Part shown: one piece after another, positions 16,088-31,850 of the stretch
Layout of the letters: each line of letters starts with the position of its first letter
Position numbering within the stretch: position 1 is the stretch's first letter
Assembly (NCBI RefSeq): GCF_050947335.1
Contig: NW_027473342.1
Location: forward strand, 186,001 to 250,000
DNA length: 64,000 bases
From: Megachile rotundata
Taxonomy: Eukaryota; Arthropoda; Insecta; Hymenoptera; Megachilidae
Reading direction: 5' to 3'
Program-made: the position numbers and the translations under genes
Notes under the pieces: generated by a model
The model's input: the letters and a program-made list of their open reading frames with translations, nothing else
What the model was told of the DNA's origin: nothing
The model's database searches: none

Positions 16088-16268
16088 CGCAATCACACAA
16101 TCACGATTGCACAATCACGATCACACAATCACGATCACACAATCACGATGACACAATCACGGTCACACAATCACGGTCACAAAATCACGGTCACACAATC
16201 ACGGTCACACAATCGCGGTCACACAATCACGCAGTCACACAATCACACAGTCACACAATCACGCAGTC
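16088..16268. repeat. Type I CpG block, no actcaat flank
   Basis: Full form, but the actcaatc unit that normally follows the last cgcagtc is missing, as at 18142, 25037 and 28346. Confidence 0.88.
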
Positions 16269-16958
16269 ACACAATCACACAATCACACAATCTCACAATC
16301 ACACAATCACACAATCACACAATCACACAATCACACAATCACACAATCACACAATCACACAATCACACAATCACACAGTACACACAATCACAATCACACA
16401 ATCACAATTACACAATCGCACAATCACACAATAACACAATCACACAATCACACAAGCACACAATCACTCAATCACACAATCACACACTCACAAAATCACA
16501 CAGTCACAATCACACAGTCACAATCACACAATCACAATCACACAATCACAATCACACAATCACACAATCACACAATCACACAATCACACAATCACACAAT
16601 CACACAATCACACAATCACACAATCACACAACCACACAATCACACAATCACACAACCACACAATCACACACTCACACAATCGCACAGTCACAATCACACA
16701 ATCACACAATCACACAATCACACAATCACACAATCACACAATCACACAATCACACAATCACACAATCACACAATCACACAATCACACAACCACACAATCA
16801 CACAATCATACAATCACACAACCACACACTCGCACAATCACTCAATCACACAATCACACAATCACAATCACACAATCACAATCACACAATCACAATCACA
16901 ATCACACAATCACACAATCACACAATCACACAGTCACACAATCACACAATCACAATCA

Positions 16959-17139
16959 CGCAATCACACAATCACGATTGCACAATCACGATCACACAAT
17001 CACGATCACACAATCACGATGACACAATCACGGTCACACAATCACGGTCACAAAATCACGGTCACACAATCACGGTCACACAGTCGCGGTCACACAATCA
17101 CGCAGTCACACAATCACACAGTCACACAATCACGCAGTC
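16959..17139. repeat. Type I CpG block, cagtcgcgg variant
   Basis: Full form with one private change, cagtcgcgg for caatcgcgg near 17082. Confidence 0.9.
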
Positions 17140-18141
17140 ACACAATCACTCAATCACACAATCACACAATCACACAATCTCACAATCACACAATCACACA
17201 ATCACACAATCACACAATCACACAATCACACAATCACACAATCACACAATCACACAATCACACAGTACACACAATCACAATCACACAATCACAATTACAC
17301 AATCGCACAATCACACAATAACACAATCACACAATCACACAAGCACACAATCACTCAATCACACAATCACACACTCACAAAATCACACAGTCACAATCAC
17401 ACAGTCACAATCACACAATCACAATCACACAATCACAATCACACAACCACACAATCACACAAGCACACAGTCACTCAATCACACAATCACACACTCACAC
17501 AATCACACAGTCACAATCACACAATCACACAATCACACAATCACACAATCACACAATCACACAATCACACAATCACACAATCACACAATCACACAATCAC
17601 ACAATCACACAATCACACAATCACACAATCACACAATCACACAATCACACAATCGCACAATCACACAATCACACAATCACACAATCACCTAATCACACAA
17701 TCACACAATCACACAACCACACAATCACACAAGCACACAATCACTCAATCACACAATCACACACTCACACAATCACACAGTCACAATCACACAGTCACAA
17801 TCACACAATCACAATCACACAATCACAATCACACAATCACACAATCACACAATCACACAATCACACAATCACACAATCACACAATCACACAATCACACAA
17901 TCACACAATCACACAAGCACACAATCACTCAATCACACAATCACACACTCACAAAATCACACAGTCACAATCACACAGTCACAATCACACAATCACAATC
18001 ACACAATCACAATCACACAATCACACAATCACACAATCACACAATCACACAATCACACAATCACACAATCACACAATCACACAATCACACAATCACACAA
18101 TCACACAATCACACAGTCACACAATCACACAATCACAATCA

Positions 18142-18336
18142 CGCAATCACACAATCACGATTGCACAATCACGATCACACAATCACGATCACACAATCAC
18201 GATCACACAATCACGATGACACAATCACGGTCACACAATCACGGTCACAAAATCACGGTCACACAATCACGGTCACACAATCGCGGTCACACAATCACGC
18301 AGTCACACAATCACACAGTCACACAATCACGCAGTC
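18142..18336. repeat. Type I CpG block, +14 bp
   Basis: Has an extra cgatcacacaatca unit before cgatgac, making it 195 bp. No actcaat flank. Confidence 0.88.
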
Positions 18337-19588
18337 ACACAATCACACAATCACACAATCTCACAATCACACAATCACACAATCACACAATCACACAATC
18401 ACACAATCACACAATCACACAATCACACAATCACACAATCACACAATCACACAATCACACAACCACACAATCACACACTCACACAATCACACAATCACAC
18501 AATCACACAATCACACAATCACACAATCACACAATCACACAATCACACAATCACACAATCACACAATCACACAATCACACAACCACACAATCACACAACC
18601 ACAATCACACAATCACACAATCACACAATCACACAATCACACAATCACACAATCACACAACCACACAATCACACAACCACACAATCACACAATCACACAA
18701 TCACACAACCACACAGTCACTCAATCACACAATCACACACTCACACAATCACACAGTCACAATCACACAATCACAATCACACAATCACACAATCACACAC
18801 TCACACAATCACACAATCACACAATCACACAATAACATAATCACACAATCACACAATCACACAATCACACAATCACACAATCACACAATCACACAATCAC
18901 ACAATCACACAATCACACAATCACACAATCACACAATCACACAATCACACAATCACACAATCTCACAATCACACAATCACACAATCACACAATCACACAA
19001 TCACACAATCACACAATCACACAATCACACAATCACACAGTACCCACAATCACAATCACACAATCACAATTACACAATCGCACAATCACACAATAACACA
19101 ATCACACAATCACACAAGCACACAATCACTCAATCACACAATCACACACTCACAAAATCACACAGTCACAATCACACAGTCACAATCACACAATCACAAT
19201 CACACAATCACAATCACACAATCACACAATCACACAATCACACAATCACACAATCACACAATCACACAACCACACAATCACACAATCACACAACCACACA
19301 ATCACACACTCACACAATCGCACAGTCACAATCACACAATCACACAATCACACAATCACACAATCACACAATCACACAATCACACAATCACACAATCACA
19401 CAATCACACAATCACACAACCACACAATCACACAATCATACAATCACACAACCACACACTCACACAATCACTCAATCACACAATCACACAATCACACAAT
19501 CACAATCACACAATCACAATCACACAATCACAATCACAATCACACAATCACACAATCACACAGTCACACAATCACACAATCACAATCA

Positions 19589-19723
19589 CGCAATCACACA
19601 ATCACGATTGCACAATCACGATCACACAATCACGATCACACAATCACGATGACACAATCACGGTCACAAAATCACGGTCACACAATCACGGTCACACAAT
19701 CGCGGTCACACAATCACGCAGTC
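19589..19723. repeat. Type I CpG block, short form
   Basis: Same 14-bp loss and single cgcagtc as at 10455; offset 9,134 bp. Confidence 0.85.
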
Positions 19724-20100
19724 ACACAATCACACAGTCACAATCACACAATCACAATCACACAATCACAATCACACAATCACACAATCACACAATCACA
19801 CAATCACACAATCACACAATCACACAATCACACAATCACACAATCACACAATCACACAATCACACAATCACACAAGCACACAATCACTCAATCACACAAT
19901 CACACACTCACAAAATCACACAGTCACAATCACACAGTCACAATCACACAATCACAATCACACAATCACAATCACACAATCACACAATCACACAATCACA
20001 CAATCACACAATCACACAATCACACAATCACACAATCACACAATCACACAATCACACAATCACACAATCACACAGTCACACAATCACACAATCACAATCA

Positions 20101-20281
20101 CGCAATCACACAATCACGATTGCACAATCACGATCACACAATCACGATCACACAATCACGATGACACAATCACGGTCACACAATCACGGTCACAAAATCA
20201 CGGTCACACAATCACGGTCACACAATCGCGGTCACACAATCACGCAGTCACACAATCACACAGTCACACAATCACGCAGTC
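20101..20281. repeat. Type I CpG block, standard
   Basis: Followed after GTAC by caataacgcaatcgcac-type variants also seen after the block at 10983. Confidence 0.9.
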
Positions 20282-23200
20282 ACACAATCACTCAATCACA
20301 CAATCACACAATCACACAATCTCACAATCACACAATCACACAATCACACAATCACACAATCACACAATCACACAATCACACAATCACACAATCACACAAT
20401 CACACAGTACACACAATCACAATCACACAATCACAATTACACAATCGCACAATCACACAATAACGCAATCACACAATCGCACAAGCACACAATCACTCAA
20501 TCACACAATCACACACTCACAAAATCACACAGTCACAATCACACAGTCACAATCACACAATCACAATCACACAATCACAATCACACAATCACACAATCAC
20601 ACAATCACACAATCACACAATCACACAATCACACAATCACACAATCACACAATCACACAACCACACAATCACACAATCACACAATCACACAATCACACAA
20701 TCACACAATCACACAATCACACAACCACACAATCACACAATCATACAATCACACAACCACACACTCACACAATCACTCAATCACACAATCACACAATCAC
20801 ACAATCACAATCACACAATCACAATCACACAATCACAATCACACAATCACAATCACAATCACAATCACACAATCACACACTCACACAATCACTCAATCAC
20901 ACAATCACACAATCACACAATCACAATCACACAATCACAATCACACAATCACAATCACAATCACACAATCACAATCACACAATCACAATCACACAACCAC
21001 AATCACACAATCACACAATCACACAATCACACAATCACACAATCACACAATCACACAATCACACAATCACACAATCACACAATCACACAACCACACAATC
21101 ACACAAGCACACAGTCACTCAATCACACAATCACACACTCACACAATCACACAATCACACAGTCACAATCACACAATCACACAATCACACAATCACCTAA
21201 TCACACAATCACACAATCACACAACCACACAATCACACAAGCACACAATCACTCAATCAGACAATCACACACTCACACAATCACACAATCACACAATCAC
21301 ACAATCACACAATCACACAATCACGCAATCACACAATCACACAATCACACAATCACACAACCACACAATCACACAAGCACACAATCACTCAATCACACAA
21401 TCACACACTCATACAATCACACAGTCACAATCACACAATCACACAATCACCTAATCACACAATCACACAATCACACAACCACACAATCGCACAAGCACAC
21501 AATCACTCAATCAGACAATCACACACTCACACAATCACACAATCACACAATCACACAATCACATAATCACACAATCACACAATCACACAATCACACAATC
21601 ACACAATCACACAGTACACACAATCACAATCACACAATCACAATTACACAAACGCACAATCACACAATCGCACAATCACACAATCACACAACCACACACT
21701 CACACAATCACTCAATCACACAATCACACAACCACACAATCACAATAAGACAATCACAATCACACAATCACAATCACAATCACACAATCACAATCACACA
21801 ATCACAATCACACAACCACAATCACACAATCACACAATCACACAATCACACAATCACACAATCACACAATCGCACAATCACAATTGCACAATCACACAAT
21901 CACACAATCACACAATCACACACTCACACAATCACACAATCACACAATCACACAATCACACACTCACACAATCACACAGACACAATCACACAATCACAAT
22001 CGCACAATCACAATCACACAACCACAATCACACAATCACACAATCACACAATCACACAACCACACACTCACACAATCACTCAATCACACAATCACACAAT
22101 CACACAATCACAATCACACAATCACAATCACACAATCACAATCACACAATCACAATCACACAATCACAATCACACAACCACAATCACACAATCACACAAT
22201 CACACAATCACACAATCACACAATCACACAATCACACAATCACACAATCACACAATCACACAATCACACAATCACACAATCACACAATCACACAATCACA
22301 CAATCACACAATCACACAATCACACAATCACACAATCACACAATCACACAATCACACAATCACACAACCACACAATCACACAAGCACACAGTCACTCAAT
22401 CACACAATCACACACTCACACAATCACACAGTCACAATCACACAATCACACAATCACACAATCACAATCACACAATCACGATTACACCATCACACAATCA
22501 CACTATCTCACAATCACACAATCACACAATCACACAATCACACAATCACACAATCACACAATCGCACAATCACAATTACACAATCACACAATCACACAAT
22601 CACACAATCACACAATCACACAATCACACAACCACACAATCACACACTCACACAATCACACAATCACACAATCACACAATCACACAATCACACAATCACA
22701 CAATCACACAATCACACAATCACACAATCACACAATCACACAATCACACAATCACACAATCACACAACCACACAATCACACAACCACAATCACACAATCA
22801 CACAATCACACAATCACACAATCACACAATCACACAATCACACAATCACACAACCACACAATCACACAACCACACAATCACACAATCACACAATCACACA
22901 ACCACACAGTCACTCAATCACACAATCACACACTCACACAATCACACAGTCACAATCACACAATCACAATCACACAATCACACAATCACACACTCACACA
23001 ATCACACAATCACACAATCACACAATAACATAATCACACAATCACATAATCACACAATCACACAATCACACAATCACACAATCACACAATCACACAATCA
23101 CACAATCACACAATCACACAATCACACAATCACACAATCACACAATCACACAATCACACAATCTCACAATCACACAATCACACAATCACACAATCACACA

Positions 23201-23821
23201 ATCACACAATCACACAATCACACAATCACACAATCACACAGTACACACAATCACAATCACACAATCACAATTACACAATCGCACAATCACACAATAACAC
23301 AATCACACAATCACACAAGCACACAATCACTCAATCACACAATCACACACTCACAAAATCACACAGTCACAATCACACAGTCACAATCACACAATCACAA
23401 TCACACAATCACAATCACACAATCACACAATCACACAATCACACAATCACACAATCACACAATCACACAATCACACAATCACACAATCACACAACCACAC
23501 AATCACACAATCACACAACCACACAATCACACACTCACACAATCGCACAGTCACAATCACACAATCACACAATCACACAATCACACAATCACACAATCAC
23601 ACAATCACACAATCACACAATCACACAATCACACAATCACACAATCACGCAACCACACAATCACACAATCATACAATCACACAACCACACACTCGCACAA
23701 TCACTCAATCACACAATCACACAATCACAATCACACAATCACAATCACACAATCACAATCACAATCACACAATCACACAATCACACAATCACACAGTCAC
23801 ACAATCACACAATCACAATCA

Positions 23822-24002
23822 CGCAATCACACAATCACGATTGCACAATCACGATCACACAATCACGATCACACAATCACGATGACACAATCACGGTCAC
23901 ACAATCACGGTCACAAAATCACGGTCACACAATCACGGTCACACAATCGCGGTCACACAATCACGCAGTCACACAATCACACAGTCACACAATCACGCAG
24001 TC
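23822..24002. repeat. Type I CpG block, standard
   Basis: Partner of 14873; preceded by a 6-bp-rich stretch at about 23727-23770. Confidence 0.9.
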
Positions 24003-25036
24003 ACACAATCACTCAATCACACAATCACACAATCACACAATCTCACAATCACACAATCACACAATCACACAATCACACAATCACACAATCACACAATCAC
24101 ACAATCACACAATCACACAATCACACAGTACACACAATCACAATCACACAATCACAATTACACAATCGCACAATCACACAATAACACAATCACACAATCA
24201 CACAAGCACACAATCACTCAATCACACAATCACACACTCACAAAATCACACAGTCACAATCACACAGTCACAATCACACAATCACAATCACACAATCACA
24301 ATCACACAACCACACAATCACACAAGCACACAGTCACTCAATCACACAATCACACACTCACACAATCACACAGTCACAATCACACAATCACACAATCACA
24401 CAATCACACAATCACACAATCACACAATCACACAATCACACAATCACACAATCACACAATCACACAATCACACAATCACACAATCACACAATCACACAAT
24501 CACACAATCACACAATCGCACAATCACACAATCACACAATCACACAATCACCTAATCACACAATCACACAATCACACAACCACACAATCACACAAGCACA
24601 CAATCACTCAATCACACAATCACACACTCACACAATCACACAGTCACAATCACACAGTCACAATCACACAATCACAATCACACAATCACAATCACACAAT
24701 CACACAATCACACAATCACACAATCACACAATCACACAATCACACAATCACACAATCACACAATCACACAATCACACAATCACACAATCACACAAGCACA
24801 CAATCACTCAATCACACAATCACACACTCACAAAATCACACAGTCACAATCACACAGTCACAATCACACAATCACAATCACACAATCACAATCACACAAT
24901 CACACAATCACACAATCACACAATCACACAATCACACAATCACACAATCACACAATCACACAATCACACAATCACACAATCACACAATCACACAATCACA
25001 CAATCACACAGTCACACAATCACACAATCACAATCA

Positions 25037-25217
25037 CGCAATCACACAATCACGATTGCACAATCACGATCACACAATCACGATCACACAATCACGATGA
25101 CACAATCACGGTCACACAATCACGGTCACAAAATCACGGTCACACAATCACGGTCACACAATCGCGGTCACACAATCACGCAGTCACACAATCACACAGT
25201 CACACAATCACGCAGTC
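25037..25217. repeat. Type I CpG block, no actcaat flank
   Basis: Partner of 16088; the attacac landmark after it has a private attacaaaatc change (about 25357). Confidence 0.88.
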
Positions 25218-25899
25218 ACACAATCACACAATCACACAATCTCACAATCACACAATCACACAATCACACAATCACACAATCACACAATCACACAATCACA
25301 CAATCACACAATCACACAATCACACAGTACACACAATCACAATCACACAATCACAATTACAAAATCGCACAATCACACAATAACACAATCACACAATCAC
25401 ACAAGCACACAATCACTCAATCACACAATCACACACTCACAAAATCACACAGTCACAATCACACAGTCACAATCACACAATCACAATCACACAATCACAA
25501 TCACACAATCACACAATCACACAATCACACAATCACACAATCACACAATCACACAATCACACAATCACACAATCACACAATCACACAACCACACAATCAC
25601 ACAATCACACAACCACACAATCACACACTCACACAATCGCACAGTCACAATCACACAATCACACAATCACACAATCACACAATCACACAATCACACAATC
25701 ACACAATCACACAATCACACAATCACACAACCACACAATCACACAATCATACAATCACACAACCACACACTCGCACAATCACTCAATCACACAATCACAC
25801 AATCACAATCACACAATCACAATCACACAATCACAATCACAATCACACAATCACACAATCACACAATCACACAGTCACACAATCACACAATCACAATCA

Positions 25900-26080
25900 C
25901 GCAATCACACAATCACGATTGCACAATCACGATCACACAATCACGATCACACAATCACGATGACACAATCACGGTCACACAATCACGGTCACAAAATCAC
26001 GGTCACACAATCACGGTCACACAATCGCGGTCACACAATCACGCAGTCACACAATCACACAGTCACACAATCACGCAGTC
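25900..26080. repeat. Type I CpG block, standard
   Basis: First of three blocks spaced by exactly 1,223 bp. Confidence 0.9.
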
Positions 26081-27122
26081 ACACAATCACTCAATCACAC
26101 AATCACACAATCACACAATCTCACAATCACACAATCACACAATCACACAATCACACAATCACACAATCACACAATCACACAATCACACAATCACACAATC
26201 ACACAGTACACACAATCACAATCACACAATCACAATTACACAATCGCACAATCACACAATAACACAATCACACAATCACACAAGCACACAATCACTCAAT
26301 CACACAATCACACACTCACAAAATCACACAGTCACAATCACACAGTCACAATCACACAATCACAATCACACAATCACAATCACACAACCACACAATCACA
26401 CAAGCACACAGTCACTCAATCACACAATCACACACTCACACAATCACACAGTCACAATCACACAATCACACAATCACACAATCACACAATCACACAATCA
26501 CACAATCACACAATCACACAATCACACAATCACACAATCACACAATCACACAATCACACAATCACACAATCACACAATCACACAATCACACAATCACACA
26601 ATCACACAATCACACAATCGCACAATCACACAATCACACAATCACACAATCACCTAATCACACAATCACACAATCACACAACCACACAATCACACAAGCA
26701 CACAATCACTCAATCACACAATCACACACTCACACAATCACACAGTCACAATCACACAGTCACAATCACACAATCACAATCACACAATCACAATCACACA
26801 ATCACACAATCACACAATCACACAATCACACAATCACACAATCACACAATCACACAATCACACAATCACACAATCACACAATCACACAAGCACACAATCA
26901 CTCAATCACACAATCACACACTCACAAAATCACACAGTCACAATCACACAGTCACAATCACACAATCACAATCACACAATCACAATCACACAATCACACA
27001 ATCACACAATCACACAATCACACAATCACACAATCACACAATCACACAATCACACAATCACACAATCACACAATCACACAATCACACAATCACACAGTCA
27101 CACAATCACACAATCACAATCA

Positions 27123-27303
27123 CGCAATCACACAATCACGATTGCACAATCACGATCACACAATCACGATCACACAATCACGATGACACAATCACGGTCA
27201 CACAATCACGGTCACAAAATCACGGTCACACAATCACGGTCACACAATCGCGGTCACACAATCACGCAGTCACACAATCACACAGTCACACAATCACGCA
27301 GTC
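27123..27303. repeat. Type I CpG block, standard
   Basis: Second of the 1,223-bp series. Confidence 0.9.
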
Positions 27304-28345
27304 ACACAATCACTCAATCACACAATCACACAATCACACAATCTCACAATCACACAATCACACAATCACACAATCACACAATCACACAATCACACAATCA
27401 CACAATCACACAATCACACAATCACACAGTACACACAATCACAATCACACAATCACAATTACACAATCGCACAATCACACAATAACACAATCACACAATC
27501 ACACAAGCACACAATCACTCAATCACACAATCACACACTCACAAAATCACACAGTCACAATCACACAGTCACAATCACACAATCACAATCACACAATCAC
27601 AATCACACAACCACACAATCACACAAGCACACAGTCACTCAATCACACAATCACACACTCACACAATCACACAGTCACAATCACACAATCACACAATCAC
27701 ACAATCACACAATCACACAATCACACAATCACACAATCACACAATCACACAATCACACAATCACACAATCACACAATCACACAATCACACAATCACACAA
27801 TCACACAATCACACAATCACACAATCACACAATCACACAATCGCACAATCACACAATCACACAATCACACAATCACCTAATCACACAATCACACAATCAC
27901 ACAACCACACAATCACACAAGCACACAATCACTCAATCACACAATCACACACTCACACAATCACACAGTCACAATCACACAGTCACAATCACACAATCAC
28001 AATCACACAATCACAATCACACAATCACACAATCACACAATCACACAATCACACAATCACACAATCACACAATCACACAATCACACAATCACACAATCAC
28101 ACAATCACACAAGCACACAATCACTCAATCACACAATCACACACTCACAAAATCACACAGTCACAATCACACAGTCACAATCACACAATCACAATCACAC
28201 AATCACAATCACACAATCACACAATCACACAATCACACAATCACACAATCACACAATCACACAATCACACAATCACACAATCACACAATCACACAATCAC
28301 ACAATCACACAATCACACAGTCACACAATCACACAATCACAATCA

Positions 28346-28526
28346 CGCAATCACACAATCACGATTGCACAATCACGATCACACAATCACGATCACACAA
28401 TCACGATGACACAATCACGGTCACACAATCACGGTCACAAAATCACGGTCACACAATCACGGTCACACAATCGCGGTCACACAATCACGCAGTCACACAA
28501 TCACACAGTCACACAATCACGCAGTC
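28346..28526. repeat. Type I CpG block, no actcaat flank
   Basis: Third of the 1,223-bp series and the last type I block before a 6.7-kb gap. All blocks up to here have cggtcac after cgatgac. Confidence 0.88.
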
Positions 28527-28849
28527 ACACAATCACACAATCACACAATCTCACAATCACACAATCACACAATCACACAATCACACAATCACACAATCAC
28601 ACAATCACACAATCACACAATCACACAATCACACAGTACACACAATCACAATCACACAATCACAATTACACAATCGCACAATCACACAATAACACAATCA
28701 CACAATCACACAAGCACACAATCACTCAATCACACAATCACACACTCACAAAATCACACAGTCACAATCACACAGTCACAATCACACAATCACAATCACA
28801 CAATCACAATCACACAATCACACAATCACACAATCACACAATCACACAA

Positions 28850-31800
28850 TCACACAATCACACAATCACACAATCACACAATCACACAATCACACAATCA
28901 CACAACCACACAATCACACAATCACACAATCACACAATCACACAATCACACAATCACACAATCACACAACCACACAATCACACAATCATACAATCACACA
29001 ACCACACACTCACACAATCACTCAATCACACAATCACACAATCACACAATCACAATCACACAATCACAATCACACAATCACAATCACAATCACACAATCA
29101 CACACTCACACAATCACACAATCACACAATCACACAATCACACAATCACAATCACACAATCACAATCACACAATCACAATCACAATCACACAATCACAAT
29201 CACACAACCACAATCACACAATCACACAATCACACAATCACACAATCACACAATCACACAATCACACAATCACACAATCACACAATCACACAATCACACA
29301 ATCACACAATCACACAATCACACAATCACACAATCACACAATCACACAACCACACAATCACACAAGCACACAGTCACTCAATCACACAATCACGCAATCA
29401 CACAATCACACAATCACACAATCACACAACCACACAATCACACAAGCACACAATCACTCAATCACACAATCACACACTCATACAATCACACAGTCACAAT
29501 CACACAATCACACAATCACCTAATCACACAATCACACAATCACACAACCACACAATCGCACAAGCACACAATCACTCAATCAGACAATCACACACTCACA
29601 CAATCACACAATCACACAATCACACAATCACATAATCACACAATCACACAATCACACAATCACACAATCACACAATCACACAGTACACACAATCACAATC
29701 ACACAATCACAATTACACAAACGCACAATCACACAATCGCACAATCACACAATCACACAACCACACACTCACACAATCACTCAATCACACAATCACACAA
29801 TCACACAATCACAATCACACAATCACAATCACACAATCACAATCACAATCACACAATCACAATCACACAATCACAATCACACAACCACAATCACACAATC
29901 ACACAATCACACAATCACACAATCACACAATCACACAATCACACAATCACACAATCACACAATCACACAATCACACAATCACACAACCACACAATCACAC
30001 AAGCACACAGTCACTCAATCACACAATCACACACTCACCCAATCACACAATCACACAGTCACAATCACACAATCACACAATCACACAATCACCTAATCAC
30101 ACAATCACACAATCACACAACCACACAATCACACAAGCACACAATCACTCAATCAGACAATCACACACTCACACAATCACACAATCACACAATCACACAA
30201 TCACACAATCACACAATCACGCAATCACACAATCACACAATCACACAATCACACAACCACACAATCACACAAGCACACAATCACTCAATCACACAATCAC
30301 ACACTCATACAATCACACAGTCACAATCACACAATCACACAATCACCTAATCACACAATCACACAATCACACAACCACACAATCGCACAAGCACACAATC
30401 ACTCAATCAGACAATCACACACTCACACAATCACACAATCACACAATCACACAATCACATAATCACACAATCACACAATTACACAATCACACAATCACAC
30501 AATCACACAATCACACAATCACACAATCACACAGTACACACAATCACAATCACACAATCACAATTACACAAACGCACAATCACACAATCGCACAATCACA
30601 CAATCACACAATCACACAGTCACACAATCACACTATCACACAATCACACAATCACACAATCACACAATCACACAGTCACACAATCACACAATCACACAAT
30701 CACACAATCACACACTCACACAATCACACAGTCACAATCACACAATCACACAATCACACAATCACACAATCACACAATCACAAAATCACACAACCACACA
30801 ATCACACAATCACACAATCACACAGTCACAATCACACAATCACACAATCACACAATCACACACTCACACAATCACACAATCACACGATGACACAGTCACA
30901 CGATCACACGATCACACAATCACACAATCACGCAATCACAATCACGGTCACTCAATCACGGCCACACAATCACGGTCACACAATCACGGTCACACAATCA
31001 CACAATCACACAAGCACACAATCACTCAATCACACAACCACACACTCATACAATCCCACAGTCACAATCACACAATCACACAATCACCTAATCACACAAT
31101 CACACAATCACACAACCACACAATCACTCAATCAGACAATCACACACTCACACAATCACACAATCACACAATCACACAATCACATAATCACACAATCACA
31201 CAATCACACAATCACACAATCACACAATCACACAGTACACACAATCACAATCACACAATCACAATTACACAATCGCACAATCACACAATCGCACAATCAC
31301 ACAAGCACACAATCACACAGTCACACAATCACACAATCACACAATCACACAATCACACAATCACACAATCACACAGTCACACAATCACACAATCACACAA
31401 TCACACAATCACTCAATCACACAATCACAATCACACAACCACAATCACACAATCACACAATCACACAATCACACAATCACACAATCACACAATCACACAA
31501 TCACACAATCACACAATCACACAATCACACAATCACACAATCACACAACCACACAATCACACACTCACACAATCACACAATCACACAATCACACAATCAC
31601 ACAATCACACAATCACACAATCACACAATCACACAATCACACAACCACACAATCACACAACCACAATCACACAATCACACAATCACACAATCACACAATC
31701 ACACAATCACACAATCACACAACCACACAATCACACAACCACACAGTCACTCAATCACACAATCACACACTCACACAATCACACAGTCACAATCACACAA

Positions 31801-31850
31801 TCACAATCACACAATCACACAATCACACAATCACACACTCACACAATCAC
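28850..31850. repeat. 3.0-kb block, copy 1
   Basis: Marker pairs with the next copy are catacaatc 28987/32000, cacgcaatc after cagtcactc 29371/32376, GTAC 29683/32688, 30534/33539 and 31235/34232, and type II CpG block 30885/33882. Offsets run 3,013, 3,005 and 2,997 bp and fall to about 2,940 at the 3' end. It holds a type II block but no type I block. Confidence 0.83.
30885..30993. repeat. Type II CpG block, cgatgac start
   Basis: The first cgatcac is changed to cgatgac, shared with 33882 and 44006 only; two trailing cggtcac. Confidence 0.87.

Larger units (their letters stand above)
14050..19600. repeat. 1.2-kb and 0.87-kb block series, first set
   Basis: Type I blocks at 14873, 16088, 16959, 18142 and 19589 are spaced 1,215, 871, 1,183 and 1,447 bp. 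GTAC landmarks follow most blocks by about 270-290 bp (15179, 16378, 17265); the one at 19040 has become gtaccc. Short blocks (0.87 kb) carry catacaatc and end in 6-bp-rich sequence. Long blocks (1.2 kb) carry the aagc/actcaat and cacctaatc variants. The 18.3-19.0-kb part carries an inserted aacc-marked stretch ending in caataacataatc (18831). Confidence 0.75.
25900..28660. repeat. 1,223-bp repeats with exact spacing
   Basis: Type I blocks at 25900, 27123 and 28346 are exactly 1,223 bp apart, and the GTAC landmarks at 26206 and 27429 show the same step. The first two units carry the same internal variants in the same order: aagc/actcaat, an isolated aatcgcac, cacctaatc, then aagc/cactcacaaaatc. 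The third block lacks the actcaatc variant just after its CpG part, which marks its link to the 0.87-kb type. Confidence 0.82.
19600..28850. repeat. Second set of blocks, colinear with 10.4-18 kb
   Basis: Landmark pairs give offsets of 9,134 (10472/19606), 9,118 (11000/20118), 9,982 (11762/21744), 9,966 (12513/22479), 8,949 (14890/23839 and 16105/25054), 8,941 (16976/25917) and 8,981 bp (18159/27140). A long repeat of about 9-10 kb is therefore present twice, with large internal gains and losses. Examples are about 860 bp gained near 20.5-21.6 kb and about 1 kb lost near 22.5-23 kb, where type II blocks are absent. Confidence 0.72.
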
